64,000 nucleotides of DNA, from positions 13,382-77,381 of the forward strand of contig CABUDL010000006.1 in NCBI GenBank assembly GCA_902490335.1. The letters run 5' to 3'. This DNA is from an uncultured Clostridium sp. (GTDB lineage: Bacteria > Bacillota > Clostridia > Oscillospirales > Ruminococcaceae). Every line of letters starts with the position of its first letter. The stretch's first letter is position 1. A model generated the notes under the pieces. It searched no databases and was not told the origin of the DNA. It saw nothing but the letters and a program-made list of their open reading frames with translations. Shown here one piece after another: positions 17,551 through 25,627 of this stretch. The position numbers were made by a program, and so were the translations under genes.

Positions 17551-17850
17551 AAAAAAGCTCCATCCCATCTTCTGGGATGAAGCAGATTCTATTCGCTCCA
17601 CGGTTCCACCCGTATTATGCCCTGCCAACCAAAAGGCAAGCGGACATCTCTTTTTCGACCTGTAACGCTGTCGCTGCGTCGCATTTGGAGCAGGCTGCCC
17701 TTTTCATGCGCTCTCCGGGGTGGTACCGAACGGCGATCCGACGCGGGTGCTTTCAGCTGCATCCTGACGATGCTGCACCGTTCTCTGTTGCGCAAAATCC
17801 TGCCTGTCGGCTTCCCCTTCTACGATTTGTGGGATGTTCTTTTTTATTTT
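17551..17850 (-). promoter_or_regulatory. T-box riboswitch (threonine) ahead of Nudix-thrS
   Basis: On the minus strand the conserved T-box core GGGTGGAACCG lies at 17601-17612. It is followed by a terminator: arms 17573-17583 and 17557-17567, then six T (17551-17556). Further upstream GGTACCACC (17718-17726) provides an ACC threonine codon as a likely specifier in the Stem I region. The competing antiterminator/terminator layout is classical. Uncharged tRNA-Thr is expected to favour antitermination. The exact 5' end is estimated from the promoter. Confidence 0.88.
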
Positions 17851-17856
17851 GCTTTC

Positions 17857-17885
17857 ATGTTACCACCCAAACCCGTAAATGTCAA
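17857..17885 (-). promoter_or_regulatory. Sigma-A promoter for the T-box leader
   Basis: Minus-strand TTGACA (17880-17885), a 17-base spacer and TAACAT (17857-17862). Transcription should begin near 17850. It is back to back with a plus-strand promoter only 10 bases away. Confidence 0.8.
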
Positions 17886-17895
17886 CATAAATTTC

Positions 17896-17924
17896 TTGAC
17901 AAGTCTTACTCTAACAGATAAAAT
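17896..17924 (+). promoter_or_regulatory. Sigma-A promoter for a small RNA / rny leader
   Basis: TTGACA (17896-17901), a 17-base spacer and TAAAAT (17919-17924). The first thing downstream is a terminator at 17976-18000, not a gene. Confidence 0.75.
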
Positions 17925-17930
17925 AAATAT

Positions 17931-18000
17931 ATACCATTCATCTTTTGGAGAAAAGATGACGGTACCCCATGCGACAAAGCGGAGTGCGTTCCGCTTTTTT
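17931..18000 (+). ncRNA. Putative ~70-nt small RNA or attenuated leader
   Basis: Lies between a near-consensus promoter and an intrinsic terminator. Two hairpins are visible: CATCTTTT/AAAAGATG with a GGAG loop (17939-17958), and the terminator AAAGCGGA/TCCGCTTT with a 6-base loop (17976-17997) running into six T. The linker holds ACGGTACCCCATGCGAC. No RNA family was recognised. It could be a free small RNA or the attenuated leader of rny, which starts 456 bases after it. Confidence 0.5.
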
Positions 18001-18455
18001 GGCTGCCTAATTTTTTCGATTGCAGCAGAATCCACCCTCTTTCAGAGTTTTTTCTCAAATCGAGATCGAATACACATTTTGAAAAGACCCCTTTTGATGC
18101 ACGGCGTCTGTGCTGCCCATTTTTGTAGCATACGGCGTCCTGTCTGGAATTTGTTTTCTTTTTATGCCCATTTGTGATTGCAGATAGAAAAAGTCAATAT
18201 CGAAACACAGGTCAATTCGCTTCTTTCTCCCCCTTTCCGCAGTTTTTGCCGGCGCTTGTCCGGTCGTTTGGGTCAGGGTGTTTTGAGGAATCACTCTGAG
18301 CGTGTCCTTTTTTATTTTACAAAGAAAAGGACGGGTTCGGATGTTTTGTTGTGTCTTAAAAAAATGGGCACCGATTTTCAAAATCACCCCCGGGCGGTGT
18401 GTCCGGCTCCGAGCAGATTTTGCTCACAAACGATAGAAGGAGGAATAACAGTTCC
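18001..18455 (+). other. Long non-coding stretch before rny
   Basis: About 455 bases without a convincing coding frame; the open frames here lack ribosome sites and family features. It contains several T-rich blocks and a ribosome site (AGAAGGAGGAAT) just before rny. No clear promoter close to rny was found, so read-through from 17896-17924 or a non-consensus promoter is possible. Confidence 0.5.
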
Positions 18456-20012
18456 ATGGACCCGATTTTTACTTATCTTGTCTGCATCCTGATTGCACTG
18501 GCAGCAGGCGCAGCGGTCGCATTCCCGCTGGGAATCCAGTACCGCAAAAAGGTGGCGGAAGCCGAACTTGGCACCGCTGAGGAGGAAGCAAAACGCATCA
18601 TCAGCGACGCCATCAAGGACGCTGAGGTCAAGAAAAAAGAGGCGCTGGTGGAGGCAAAGGACGAAATCCACAAGCAGCGCACCGAGGCAGAAAAAGAGGT
18701 CAAAGAGCGCCGCAACGAGGTGCAGCGTTTAGAGCGCCGCATCCAGCAGAAGGAAGAATCCATCGACCGCAAGATGGACAATCTGGAGAAAAAAGAGGAA
18801 ACCCTGCAAAATAAAATCAAAGAGGCAGAAGGTCGCCTGAAGGAAGCCAACGAAATCAAAGCCAGCCAGTTTGAAGCGCTGGAAAAAATCTCCGGCTACA
18901 CCGCAGAGCAGGCAAAGGAATACCTGCTTTCCAATCTGGAGAATGAGCTGGTACACGAAAAGGCGGTCAAAATCAACCTCTACGAACAGAAGTTCAAGGA
19001 TGAATCCGACCAGAAGGCAAAGGAAATCATTGCCACCGCTATCCAGAAATGTGCGTCCGACTATGTGGGCGAAGTGACTGTATCAGTCGTTCCGCTGCCA
19101 AATGATGAGATGAAGGGACGCATCATCGGTCGTGAAGGACGAAACATCCGCACACTGGAAACCCTGACCGGCGTCGACCTGATTATCGACGACACACCGG
19201 AGGCAATCACCCTGTCCAGCCACGATGCTGTTAAACGTGAGATTGCCCGCACCGCGCTGGAGCGCCTGATTCAGGACGGAAGAATCCATCCGGCACGCAT
19301 CGAAGAAACGGTAGAAAAAGCACAGCGTGAAATCGAAAACAAAATCAAGCAGGACGGTGAGCGTGCGGTTCTGGAGACCAACGTTCACGGTATGCACCCG
19401 GATATGATCAAGCTGCTGGGTCGCATGAGATACCGTTCCAGCTACGGTCAGAACGTATTGCAGCACTCCATCGAGGTGGCTCATCTGGCAGGCGTAATGG
19501 CTGCCGAGCTGGGCGCAGATGTTGCTACTGCCAAACGTGCCGGTCTGATTCACGACATCGGCAAAGCCCTGACCCACGAAATCGAGGGCAGCCATGTCAA
19601 GATTGGCGTTGACCTTGCCAGAAAGTACAAGGAAAGCCCTGCTGTCATCCATGCCATTGAAGCGCATCATGGCGACGTAGAGCCAAAAACACTGGTTGCC
19701 TGCATCGTACAGGCTGCCGACGCCATCAGCGCAGCAAGACCCGGCGCAAGACGTGAGAACCTGGAAAACTACATCAAGCGTCTGGAAAAACTGGAGGAGA
19801 TTGCAAACTCCTTTGACGGCGTTGAAAAATGCTTTGCTGTTCAGGCAGGTCGTGAAATCCGCATCATGGTTCGTCCTGAGGTCATCAGCGACGACCAGAT
19901 GACCATTATCGCCCGCGACATCGTCAACAAGATTGAATCGGAGATGGAATATCCCGGTCAGATCAAGGTCAACATCATCCGCGAAAGCCGCGCTGTTGAT
20001 TACGCAAAATAA
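18456..20012 (+). CDS. rny: Ribonuclease Y
   Basis: A membrane-anchored endoribonuclease that starts mRNA decay in many Firmicutes. The 518 residues show an N-terminal membrane helix (about 5-25), a long charged coiled coil (about 35-170), a KH RNA-binding domain with GRIIGREGRNIR (near 215), and an HD domain with HSIEVAHLAG and LIHDIGKA (His-Asp near 367) followed by EAHHGDV. This order and length match the family exactly. The ATG at 18456 follows GAAGGAGGAAT. The gene appears monocistronic, with a strong terminator after it. Confidence 0.97.
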   Translation: MDPIFTYLVCILIALAAGAAVAFPLGIQYRKKVAEAELGTAEEEAKRIISDAIKDAEVKKKEALVEAKDEIHKQRTEAEKEVKERRNEVQRLERRIQQKEESIDRKMDNLEKKEETLQNKIKEAEGRLKEANEIKASQFEALEKISGYTAEQAKEYLLSNLENELVHEKAVKINLYEQKFKDESDQKAKEIIATAIQKCASDYVGEVTVSVVPLPNDEMKGRIIGREGRNIRTLETLTGVDLIIDDTPEAITLSSHDAVKREIARTALERLIQDGRIHPARIEETVEKAQREIENKIKQDGERAVLETNVHGMHPDMIKLLGRMRYRSSYGQNVLQHSIEVAHLAGVMAAELGADVATAKRAGLIHDIGKALTHEIEGSHVKIGVDLARKYKESPAVIHAIEAHHGDVEPKTLVACIVQAADAISAARPGARRENLENYIKRLEKLEEIANSFDGVEKCFAVQAGREIRIMVRPEVISDDQMTIIARDIVNKIESEMEYPGQIKVNIIRESRAVDYAK

Positions 20013-20023
20013 AAATTCTTCTG

Positions 20024-20058
20024 TCGACCGCTGCCTTTGGGCAGCGGTCGATTTTTTG
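20024..20058 (+). terminator. Terminator of rny
   Basis: CGACCGCTGCC and GGCAGCGGTCG form an 11-bp stem with a TTTG loop, followed by ATTTTTT. Confidence 0.9.
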
Positions 20059-20082
20059 ATACCAGTCTTGTAAATCAGGCAT

Positions 20083-20123
20083 AAAAATTGGCACAGCAGG
20101 TTAAACCTGCTGTGCCAATTTTT
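20083..20123. terminator. Large palindromic terminator (minus-strand operon end)
   Basis: A near-perfect 41-base palindrome: AAAAATTGGCACAGCAGG and its complement around TTAAA. A and T runs at both ends allow bidirectional use. It ends the selenoprotein-Sel1 unit on the minus strand. Confidence 0.8.
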
Positions 20124-20144
20124 AAAAAACAGCAAAAGGAGCCA

Positions 20145-20531
20145 TCAAATATTTTCCAATTCTCTTTGTTTTTGCAGAGCAATCTCCTGATTCTGCAAAG
20201 CTGCCTGTGCATACCAATACTTTGCCTGTTGCATATCACGCTGTGTTCCTACTCCGTCTTCATAAAAAGATGCCAGATTGCATTGGGCATCGCGATCCCC
20301 ATGCTGTGCAGAACGCTGTGTCCAGTAAAATGCCTGTTCAAAGTCCTGGTGAACCCCCAGCCCTTTCAAATAAAAATATCCAACCTGACATTCTGCCAAT
20401 GGATACCCCTGCTTTGCTAACACAAGATGTCCGTTAAAACATTTTTCGTATTGCTGGGTGTTCCAGTACTCTTCAATCAAACGGTTACATTCTTCCAACT
20501 CAGGAGATGGCTTATAATACCCTGTCGCCAT
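20145..20531 (-). CDS. Small Sel1-repeat protein
   Basis: A 128-residue protein with two Sel1-like (TPR-related) repeats at about residues 50-120, seen as AECQVGYFYLKGLGV-x-QDFEQAFYWTQRSA and AQCNLASFYEDGVGTQRDMQQAKYWYAQAA. Sel1 repeats form helical hairpins for protein-protein contacts; no enzyme activity is expected. There is no signal peptide. I chose the ATG at 20531 (MATGYY), with a modest GTGGAAG site; the frame stays open upstream into the preceding gene. It lies 56 bases after the predicted selenoprotein and probably shares its transcript. The partner is unknown. Confidence 0.75.
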   Translation of the reverse strand: MATGYYKPSPELEECNRLIEEYWNTQQYEKCFNGHLVLAKQGYPLAECQVGYFYLKGLGVHQDFEQAFYWTQRSAQHGDRDAQCNLASFYEDGVGTQRDMQQAKYWYAQAALQNQEIALQKQRELENI

Positions 20532-20587
20532 CGCTTCCACTTTCTTTCTGTTGCAAAAATTTGAGGCACTCGTACCAGAGGAAATGA

Positions 20588-20872
20588 TTATTCTTTCATC
20601 TGGTACTGCTCGATCAGCTGCTGCATATGCTCTGCGCCGTTGACCAGAATAACCTGATCGTCCACCACCAGGCAAGGGATGCCCGCGCGATGCTGCTCAC
20701 GAACCTCCTGCATTTCCGGTGCGGTGTCGCGAACCTTCAAAAAGCTCTTGAGTTTACCAACGCCTTCGCAGATGTCCACATACATATACTTAATGTTATT
20801 CTCTGAAAGAACCTCTTTCACCGGTGGGCAGCCGCCTCATGTGCCGGTGCCGAACAAAATAATCTTTCTCAT
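20588..20872 (-). CDS. Glutaredoxin/thioredoxin-like predicted selenoprotein (UGA at codon 12)
   Basis: A 94-residue thioredoxin-fold protein if UGA is read as selenocysteine. The ATG at 20872 has AAGGAGAG 9 bases upstream. The protein begins MRKIILFGTGT, then the UGA at 20839-20837, then GGCPPVKEVL, giving a U-x-x-C redox motif (Sec12, Cys15) right after the first beta strand. Later IPCLVVDDQVILVNG carries the family cis-Pro. The frame on both sides of the UGA encodes one continuous fold. A hairpin (TGAAAGA/TCTTTCA, loop GGT, 20804-20820) begins 17 bases after the UGA, with its loop at base 24, fitting bacterial SECIS rules. A nonsense mutation is the alternative. A conventional caller would start at a GTG at 20821 and lose the active site. 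Confidence 0.75.
20804..20820 (-). promoter_or_regulatory. Candidate bacterial SECIS hairpin
   Basis: A 7-bp perfect stem TGAAAGA/TCTTTCA with a GGT apical loop, within the coding frame just downstream of the in-frame UGA. Bacterial SECIS elements typically place a G-containing loop 16-37 bases after the UGA; here the distance is 23. Confidence 0.6.
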
Positions 20873-20931
20873 AGCACTCTCTCCTTGATCATCGGTTGAT
20901 ATTCGATAGAAAAAATAGTTCATTTTCTTTT

Positions 20932-20960
20932 ATTATATAGACTTTATCAATCGTTGTAAA
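20932..20960 (-). promoter_or_regulatory. Sigma-A promoter for the selenoprotein-Sel1 unit
   Basis: Minus-strand TTTACA (20955-20960), a 17-base spacer and TATAAT (20932-20937), about 60 bases upstream of the start codon. A functional promoter argues against a decayed gene. Confidence 0.75.
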
Positions 20961-21013
20961 GAGGATTTTAAACGGTTTTCCCGCTTCTCCCGCACAAAAA
21001 CGACCGGCTTTGC

Positions 21014-21042
21014 TCGACACCGCTGCCGATTCAGAGTATAAT
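21014..21042 (+). promoter_or_regulatory. Promoter for murD
   Basis: TCGACA (21014-21019), a 17-base spacer and TATAAT (21037-21042), about 65 bases before the murD ATG. Confidence 0.65.
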
Positions 21043-21107
21043 GAAAGGGTAACTTTCCTGCTTTGGGCGGGAACAGGGTAAATCTATTGGAAGGGAAGGC
21101 TTTTTCC

Positions 21108-22499
21108 ATGAACGAACGACTCAACTCCTTTTACAGGGAGCTAAAAGATAAAAAGGTGTCCTTCATCGGTTTGGGACGCAGCCACCGCGAACTGCTGGGA
21201 ATGTTTGCTGCCAAGGGCGCACAGGTATCGCTGCGCGACAAACGCACCCGCGAGCAGATTGGAGAGGAAGCAGACCGTCTGGAGGCAATGGGCATCCGGC
21301 TGCTGCTGGGAGAAAAGTATCTGGAGGGACTGTGCAGCGAGGACCTGCTGCTGCGCACACCCGGAATGTACTACTTCCATCCCGCTTTGCAGCAGGCACG
21401 GCAGGCAGGCGTGGCGGTCACCAGCGAGATGGAGCTGTTTTTCGACCTGTGTCCCTGCAAAATCTATGCGGTCACCGGCTCGGATGGCAAGACGACCACC
21501 ACCTCGGTGATTGCAGAGCTGCTGAAAAAGCAGGGCTATCGGGTCTTTTTAGGGGGCAACATCGGCTTCCCGCTGCTGCCGCGCATCGAGCAGATCGAGC
21601 CGCAGGACCGCGCTGTGGTGGAGCTTTCCAGCTTTCAGCTGATTTCCATGCGCCGTTCGCCCGATGTGGCTGTGGTCACCAACGTCACACCGAACCATCT
21701 GGATGTCCACAAGGATATGCAGGAATACATCGATGCCAAAAAGAACATCCTGCTGCATCAGGGCGGCATCAGCCGCACGGTGCTCAATGCAGATAACCCA
21801 ATCACTGCCTCTTTCCTGCCGCTGGTGCGGGGAACCGCTGTCTTTTTCAGCCGCAAAACCGTCCCGACGCTGGGTGCTTATCTGGGCGAGGACGGAATGC
21901 TGTACTGCAACGACCGCAGCGGAACGACCCCTGTGCTGCCGATGGAGCAGATTCGCATTCCGGGCATCCACAATGTAGAAAACTATCTGGCTGCCATCAG
22001 CGCCGTATGGGGTGAGGTGGACTGCGAAAATATCGTACAGGTGGCACGACAGTTTGCCGGCGTGGAGCACCGCATCGAATTTGTGCGGGAGCTGGACGGC
22101 GTCAAATGGTACAACGACTCGATTGCCTCCAGCCCGACCCGCACCATCGCAGGACTTGATTCCTTCCACCAGAAGCTCATCCTGATTGCGGGCGGCTACG
22201 ACAAAAAAATCCCCTTTGAGCCGCTTGCACCCAAAATCATCGAAAAGGTCAAAACCCTCATCCTGATGGGTGTGACCGCGCCGAAGATTGAAGCAGCTGT
22301 CACTGCCTGCGAAGGCTTTGACCCGCAGCAGCTGTGCATCCTGCACGCCAAAGATATGCAGCAGGCGGTCGAGCTTGCCCGCCAGTGCGCACAGCCGGGG
22401 GACATCGTTTCGCTGTCGCCTGCCTGCGCCAGCTTTGACCTCTACCCGGATTTTGAGGCAAGAGGCAGACACTTTAAGGAACTGGTTCATCAGCTGTAA
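21108..22499 (+). CDS. murD: UDP-N-acetylmuramoylalanine-D-glutamate ligase
   Basis: Adds D-glutamate to UDP-MurNAc-L-Ala in peptidoglycan synthesis. The 463 residues show an N-terminal Rossmann-like UDP-binding domain (VSFIGLGRSHREL near residue 18), the ATP loop GSDGKTTTT (near 124), and the Mur central motifs ELSSFQL and TNVTPNHLDVH, with PGIHNVENYLAA opening the C-terminal domain; NDSIASSPTRT and IAGGYDKK follow. The ATG at 21108 sits after GGAAGGGAAGG. It is unusual in lying outside a division/cell-wall cluster, here with a GNAT gene 18 bases after it. MurD fits better than other Mur ligases by length and the HLD motif. Confidence 0.92.
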   Translation: MNERLNSFYRELKDKKVSFIGLGRSHRELLGMFAAKGAQVSLRDKRTREQIGEEADRLEAMGIRLLLGEKYLEGLCSEDLLLRTPGMYYFHPALQQARQAGVAVTSEMELFFDLCPCKIYAVTGSDGKTTTTSVIAELLKKQGYRVFLGGNIGFPLLPRIEQIEPQDRAVVELSSFQLISMRRSPDVAVVTNVTPNHLDVHKDMQEYIDAKKNILLHQGGISRTVLNADNPITASFLPLVRGTAVFFSRKTVPTLGAYLGEDGMLYCNDRSGTTPVLPMEQIRIPGIHNVENYLAAISAVWGEVDCENIVQVARQFAGVEHRIEFVRELDGVKWYNDSIASSPTRTIAGLDSFHQKLILIAGGYDKKIPFEPLAPKIIEKVKTLILMGVTAPKIEAAVTACEGFDPQQLCILHAKDMQQAVELARQCAQPGDIVSLSPACASFDLYPDFEARGRHFKELVHQL

Positions 22500-22517
22500 G
22501 ACAAGGGAGGCTTCTCC

Positions 22518-22988
22518 ATGAACATTCAACTGAAAGCACGCACGCTGGAAAATGCGCTCACCTATTTTGAGCGCACCAAGGACCCCGACATCGAACGGAT
22601 GTTTCCCCGCAGCGTGCTGACCCGTGAGCAGGCGATCGCCAACTTTCAGGCTTCGCTGCTGCCCGATGCCGACAGCTTTGGACAGACCATCTGGGCAGAT
22701 GGCGAATATGTGGGGGACATCTGGTGCTTTTGTATCGACCGCAGCCAGCAGCCCAACGCCATGCTCAGTCTGTGCCTCTTTGCCAAGGAGCGGTGGGGAC
22801 AGGGCATCGGCAGCCGGGCGGTGCAGCTCTTTTTGCCGATGGTGACCGAGCGGTTTCGTCTGCAAAGCATGGGCGCCTTTGTTTATTCCGACAATCTGCC
22901 CTCTCTGCACCTTCTGCAAAAGAATGGCTTTGTTGTGCAGGAACGATTTGTGGAGGACGGCAGGGAATCGGTCTATCTGGAGCGGTAA
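22518..22988 (+). CDS. GNAT family N-acetyltransferase
   Basis: A 156-residue GNAT protein related to RimJ/RimL-type acetyltransferases. The acetyl-CoA loop region is KERWGQGIGSRAVQLF (near residue 92), preceded by LSLCLF and followed by VYSDNLPSLHLLQKNGFVVQER, the usual C-terminal motif. The substrate is unknown. The ATG at 22518 follows AGGGAGG and the gene starts 18 bases after murD, so the two are probably co-transcribed, which might hint at a cell-wall-related substrate; that is only inference. Confidence 0.85.
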   Translation: MNIQLKARTLENALTYFERTKDPDIERMFPRSVLTREQAIANFQASLLPDADSFGQTIWADGEYVGDIWCFCIDRSQQPNAMLSLCLFAKERWGQGIGSRAVQLFLPMVTERFRLQSMGAFVYSDNLPSLHLLQKNGFVVQERFVEDGRESVYLER

Positions 22989-23122
22989 ACGGTCGGCGCG
23001 AGAGAATGTATCAGAAAGGCTCCATTGGATAAAAACCTTTTTGTGCAGGGTACAGCATACAAACCACCCGAACGGGTCCCCAAAGCGGACAGGGGACCCA
23101 AAACAGAAGAAGGAGGAGGCTC

Positions 23123-23689
23123 ATGTCCAGCATCACCAAGCAGGCTTTGGAGCACGCTTTAAAAAGTCTGCTGCTAAAAAAGCCCTTTCATAAAATCACC
23201 ATCAACGACATCACTGAGGAGTGCGGTGTCAGCCGCATGACCTTCTACTACCACTTCAAGGACATTTATGACCTGGTGGAATGGTCCTGCATCGAGGATG
23301 CCGCCCGCGCCCTGGAAGGAAAAAAGAGCTATGACACCTGGCAGGAAGGGTTTTTGAATATCTTTTATGCCGTACTGGAAAATAAACCGTTTATCACCAA
23401 CGTCTACCACAGTGTCAGCCGCGAGCAGGTAGAGCTGTACCTGTACAAGCTGGTACACGACCTGATCTACAATGTGGTGGAGGAAAAGGCGCAGGGACTG
23501 CACGTTCCCGAGGAGGACAAGGCGTTCATCGCCGATTTTTACAAGTACGCCTTTGTGGGAATCATGCTGGATTGGATTAAAAACGGCATGACCGAGCCAC
23601 CCGAGCGAATCATCGAGCGTATCAGCATCCTCATTCAGGGGGACATTGCCCGCGCAGTGGGCAAATTCTGTACACCACCCATCAAATGA
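23123..23689 (+). CDS. TetR/AcrR family transcriptional regulator (DhaS-like)
   Basis: An 188-residue one-component regulator. The N-terminal helix-turn-helix covers about residues 8-50 (HKITINDITEECGVSRMTFYYHF), and the C-terminal part, with YKYAFVGIMLDWIKNGM, matches the TetR_C domain seen in DhaS-type members. The ATG at 23123 follows AGAAGGAGGAGG. A hairpin (GGGTCCCC/GGGGACCC) lies about 30-50 bases before it. It is followed by its own terminator and then the oleate hydratase gene on the same strand, so it may control that gene in response to fatty acids; this is inferred from position. Confidence 0.88.
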   Translation: MSSITKQALEHALKSLLLKKPFHKITINDITEECGVSRMTFYYHFKDIYDLVEWSCIEDAARALEGKKSYDTWQEGFLNIFYAVLENKPFITNVYHSVSREQVELYLYKLVHDLIYNVVEEKAQGLHVPEEDKAFIADFYKYAFVGIMLDWIKNGMTEPPERIIERISILIQGDIARAVGKFCTPPIK

Positions 23690-23709
23690 TAAAAAATCAG
23701 ATACTTTCG

Positions 23710-23745
23710 GCGCAGTGATAAAAATTTGGTCACTGCGCTTTTTTT
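23710..23745 (+). terminator. Terminator of the TetR gene
   Basis: GCGCAGTGA pairs with TCACTGCGC around a 12-base loop, followed by TTTTTTT. Confidence 0.9.
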
Positions 23746-23833
23746 GTTGATTGTGGGAATGATAAAAAGGCGGTATGATGACAGCATCAAGCAAACATCC
23801 ACAACGGATCAACATGAAACGGAGGTATCCTGT

Positions 23834-25609
23834 ATGTATTATTCCAGCGGTAACTATGAGGCATTTGCACACCCGAAAAAACCGGAAGGGGTTGAGCGCA
23901 AATCCGCTTATATCATCGGCACCGGTCTTGCAGCTTTGACTGCTGCCTGCTATCTGGTGCGTGACGGACAGATGCCCGGCAAACACGTACACATCTTTGA
24001 AAAAGACCCGGTTGCCGGCGGCGCCTGCGACGGTTACGAATTCCAAAATATCGGCTACGTCATGCGCGGCGGACGTGAGATGGACAACCACTTTGAGGTC
24101 ATGTGGGATCTGTTCCGCTCGATTCCTTCCATTGAGACCGAAGGGGTCAGCGTACTGGACGAATACTACTGGCTCAACAAAAAGGACCCGAACTACTCTT
24201 TGATGAGAGCGACCCAGAACTGCGGCGAAAGCGCACACACCGACGGCAAGTTCGGTCTTTCCGATAAAGCGGCTATGGAGATCATGCGTCTGTTCTTCAC
24301 ACCGGATGAGCAGCTGTATGACAAACGCATCAATGAATTTTTTGACGATGAGGTATTCGACTCCAACTTCTGGCTGTACTGGCGCACCATGTTCGCCTTT
24401 GAAAACTGGCACAGCGCACTGGAGATGAAGCGATACATCCAGCGTTACATCCACCATGTCGGCGGTCTGCCGGACTTTCGGGCGTTGCGCTTTACCAAGT
24501 ACAACCAGTACGAGTCGATGATTCTGCCGATGGTCAAATATCTGGAGAACTTTGGCGTACAGTTCCACTACAACACCAAGGTCACCGACATCCAGTTTGA
24601 TATCCAGCCAAACCGCAAGGTAGCAAAACGCATCGAGCTGCTGGCAGACGGAAAGACCGAGCAGCTGGATTTGACCGAAAACGATCTGCTGTTCATCACC
24701 AACGGCGGCTGCGTAGAAAACTCCTCTCTGGGCTCCCAGAACGAACCTGCTGCCTTTAATACCGAGCTGAAAGCCGGCGGCGGCTGGGATCTGTGGCGCA
24801 GAATCGCTGCGCAGGACCCTTCCTTTGGCAATCCTGATAAATTCTGCTACGACCCGGAACAGTCCAACTGGATGAGTGCAACGGTCACCACCCTGGACGA
24901 CAAGATTCCTCCGTATGTTCAGAAAATCTGCCAGCGCGACCCATTCAGCGGCAAGGTCGTCACCGGCGGTATCGTCACCGTCAAGGACTCCAACTGGCTG
25001 TTGAGCTGGACCTTTAACCGTCAGCCACAGTTTAGAAATCAGCCAAAGGGTCAGCTGGTCGGCTGGATTTACGGTCTGTTCAGCGACCGTCCCGGCAACT
25101 ATGTCAAGAAAGCGATGCGCGACTGCACCGGCAAGGAAATCTGCATGGAGTGGCTGTACCACATGGGCGTGCCAGAGAATCAGATTGAAACGTTGGCAGA
25201 AAACAGCGCCAACACCGTTCCTTGCATGATGCCATATATCACCGCCTTCTTTATGCCGCGCACCGCAGGCGACCGCCCTGACATCGTACCGCAGGGCGCT
25301 GTCAACTTTGCCTTCATCGGTCAGTTTGCCGAAACGGTTCGCGACACCATCTTCACCACCGAATACTCGATGCGCACCGGCATGGAAGCTGTCTACACCC
25401 TGTTGGACATCGACCGCGGTGTGCCGGAGGTATGGGGCAGCGTCTATGATTTACGCGACCTGCTCAACGCCACCGTACAGCTGCGCGACGGCAAAAAAAT
25501 CACCGAGATGGAGCTGGGCTTCAAGGAACGCCTTGCTCTCAAGGAAGTCCTCAAAAAGATTGAGGGCACTGACATCGAAAAACTTCTGAAAGAATATCAT
25601 GTAATCTAA
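23834..25609 (+). CDS. ohyA: Oleate hydratase (MCRA family)
   Basis: A FAD-dependent fatty-acid hydratase that adds water to the cis-9 double bond of oleate to give 10-hydroxystearate, a detoxifying reaction in gut bacteria. The 591-residue length is typical. The N-terminal FAD loop is IIGTGLAALTAACYLVRDG (near residue 27), then EKDPVAGGACDG; later YVMRGGREMDNHFEVMWDLF, FITNGGCVENSS and GQFAETVRDTIFTTEYS are characteristic. The ATG at 23834 follows GGAGG by 8 bases. It lies directly after a TetR-type regulator gene and ends in a strong terminator. No signal peptide or membrane helix is seen, though such enzymes often associate with membranes. Confidence 0.95.
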   Translation: MYYSSGNYEAFAHPKKPEGVERKSAYIIGTGLAALTAACYLVRDGQMPGKHVHIFEKDPVAGGACDGYEFQNIGYVMRGGREMDNHFEVMWDLFRSIPSIETEGVSVLDEYYWLNKKDPNYSLMRATQNCGESAHTDGKFGLSDKAAMEIMRLFFTPDEQLYDKRINEFFDDEVFDSNFWLYWRTMFAFENWHSALEMKRYIQRYIHHVGGLPDFRALRFTKYNQYESMILPMVKYLENFGVQFHYNTKVTDIQFDIQPNRKVAKRIELLADGKTEQLDLTENDLLFITNGGCVENSSLGSQNEPAAFNTELKAGGGWDLWRRIAAQDPSFGNPDKFCYDPEQSNWMSATVTTLDDKIPPYVQKICQRDPFSGKVVTGGIVTVKDSNWLLSWTFNRQPQFRNQPKGQLVGWIYGLFSDRPGNYVKKAMRDCTGKEICMEWLYHMGVPENQIETLAENSANTVPCMMPYITAFFMPRTAGDRPDIVPQGAVNFAFIGQFAETVRDTIFTTEYSMRTGMEAVYTLLDIDRGVPEVWGSVYDLRDLLNATVQLRDGKKITEMELGFKERLALKEVLKKIEGTDIEKLLKEYHVI

Positions 25610-25627
25610 CTCCCGTCACACAAGCAG

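Noticed and set aside
17577..18177. Open frames over the T-box and small-RNA region
   Set aside because: They overlap structured RNA elements and have no domain features.
20588..20821. Shorter glutaredoxin gene starting at a GTG at 20821
   Set aside because: This start lacks a ribosome site and would remove the first beta strand and the redox motif; reading the UGA as Sec explains the full fold.
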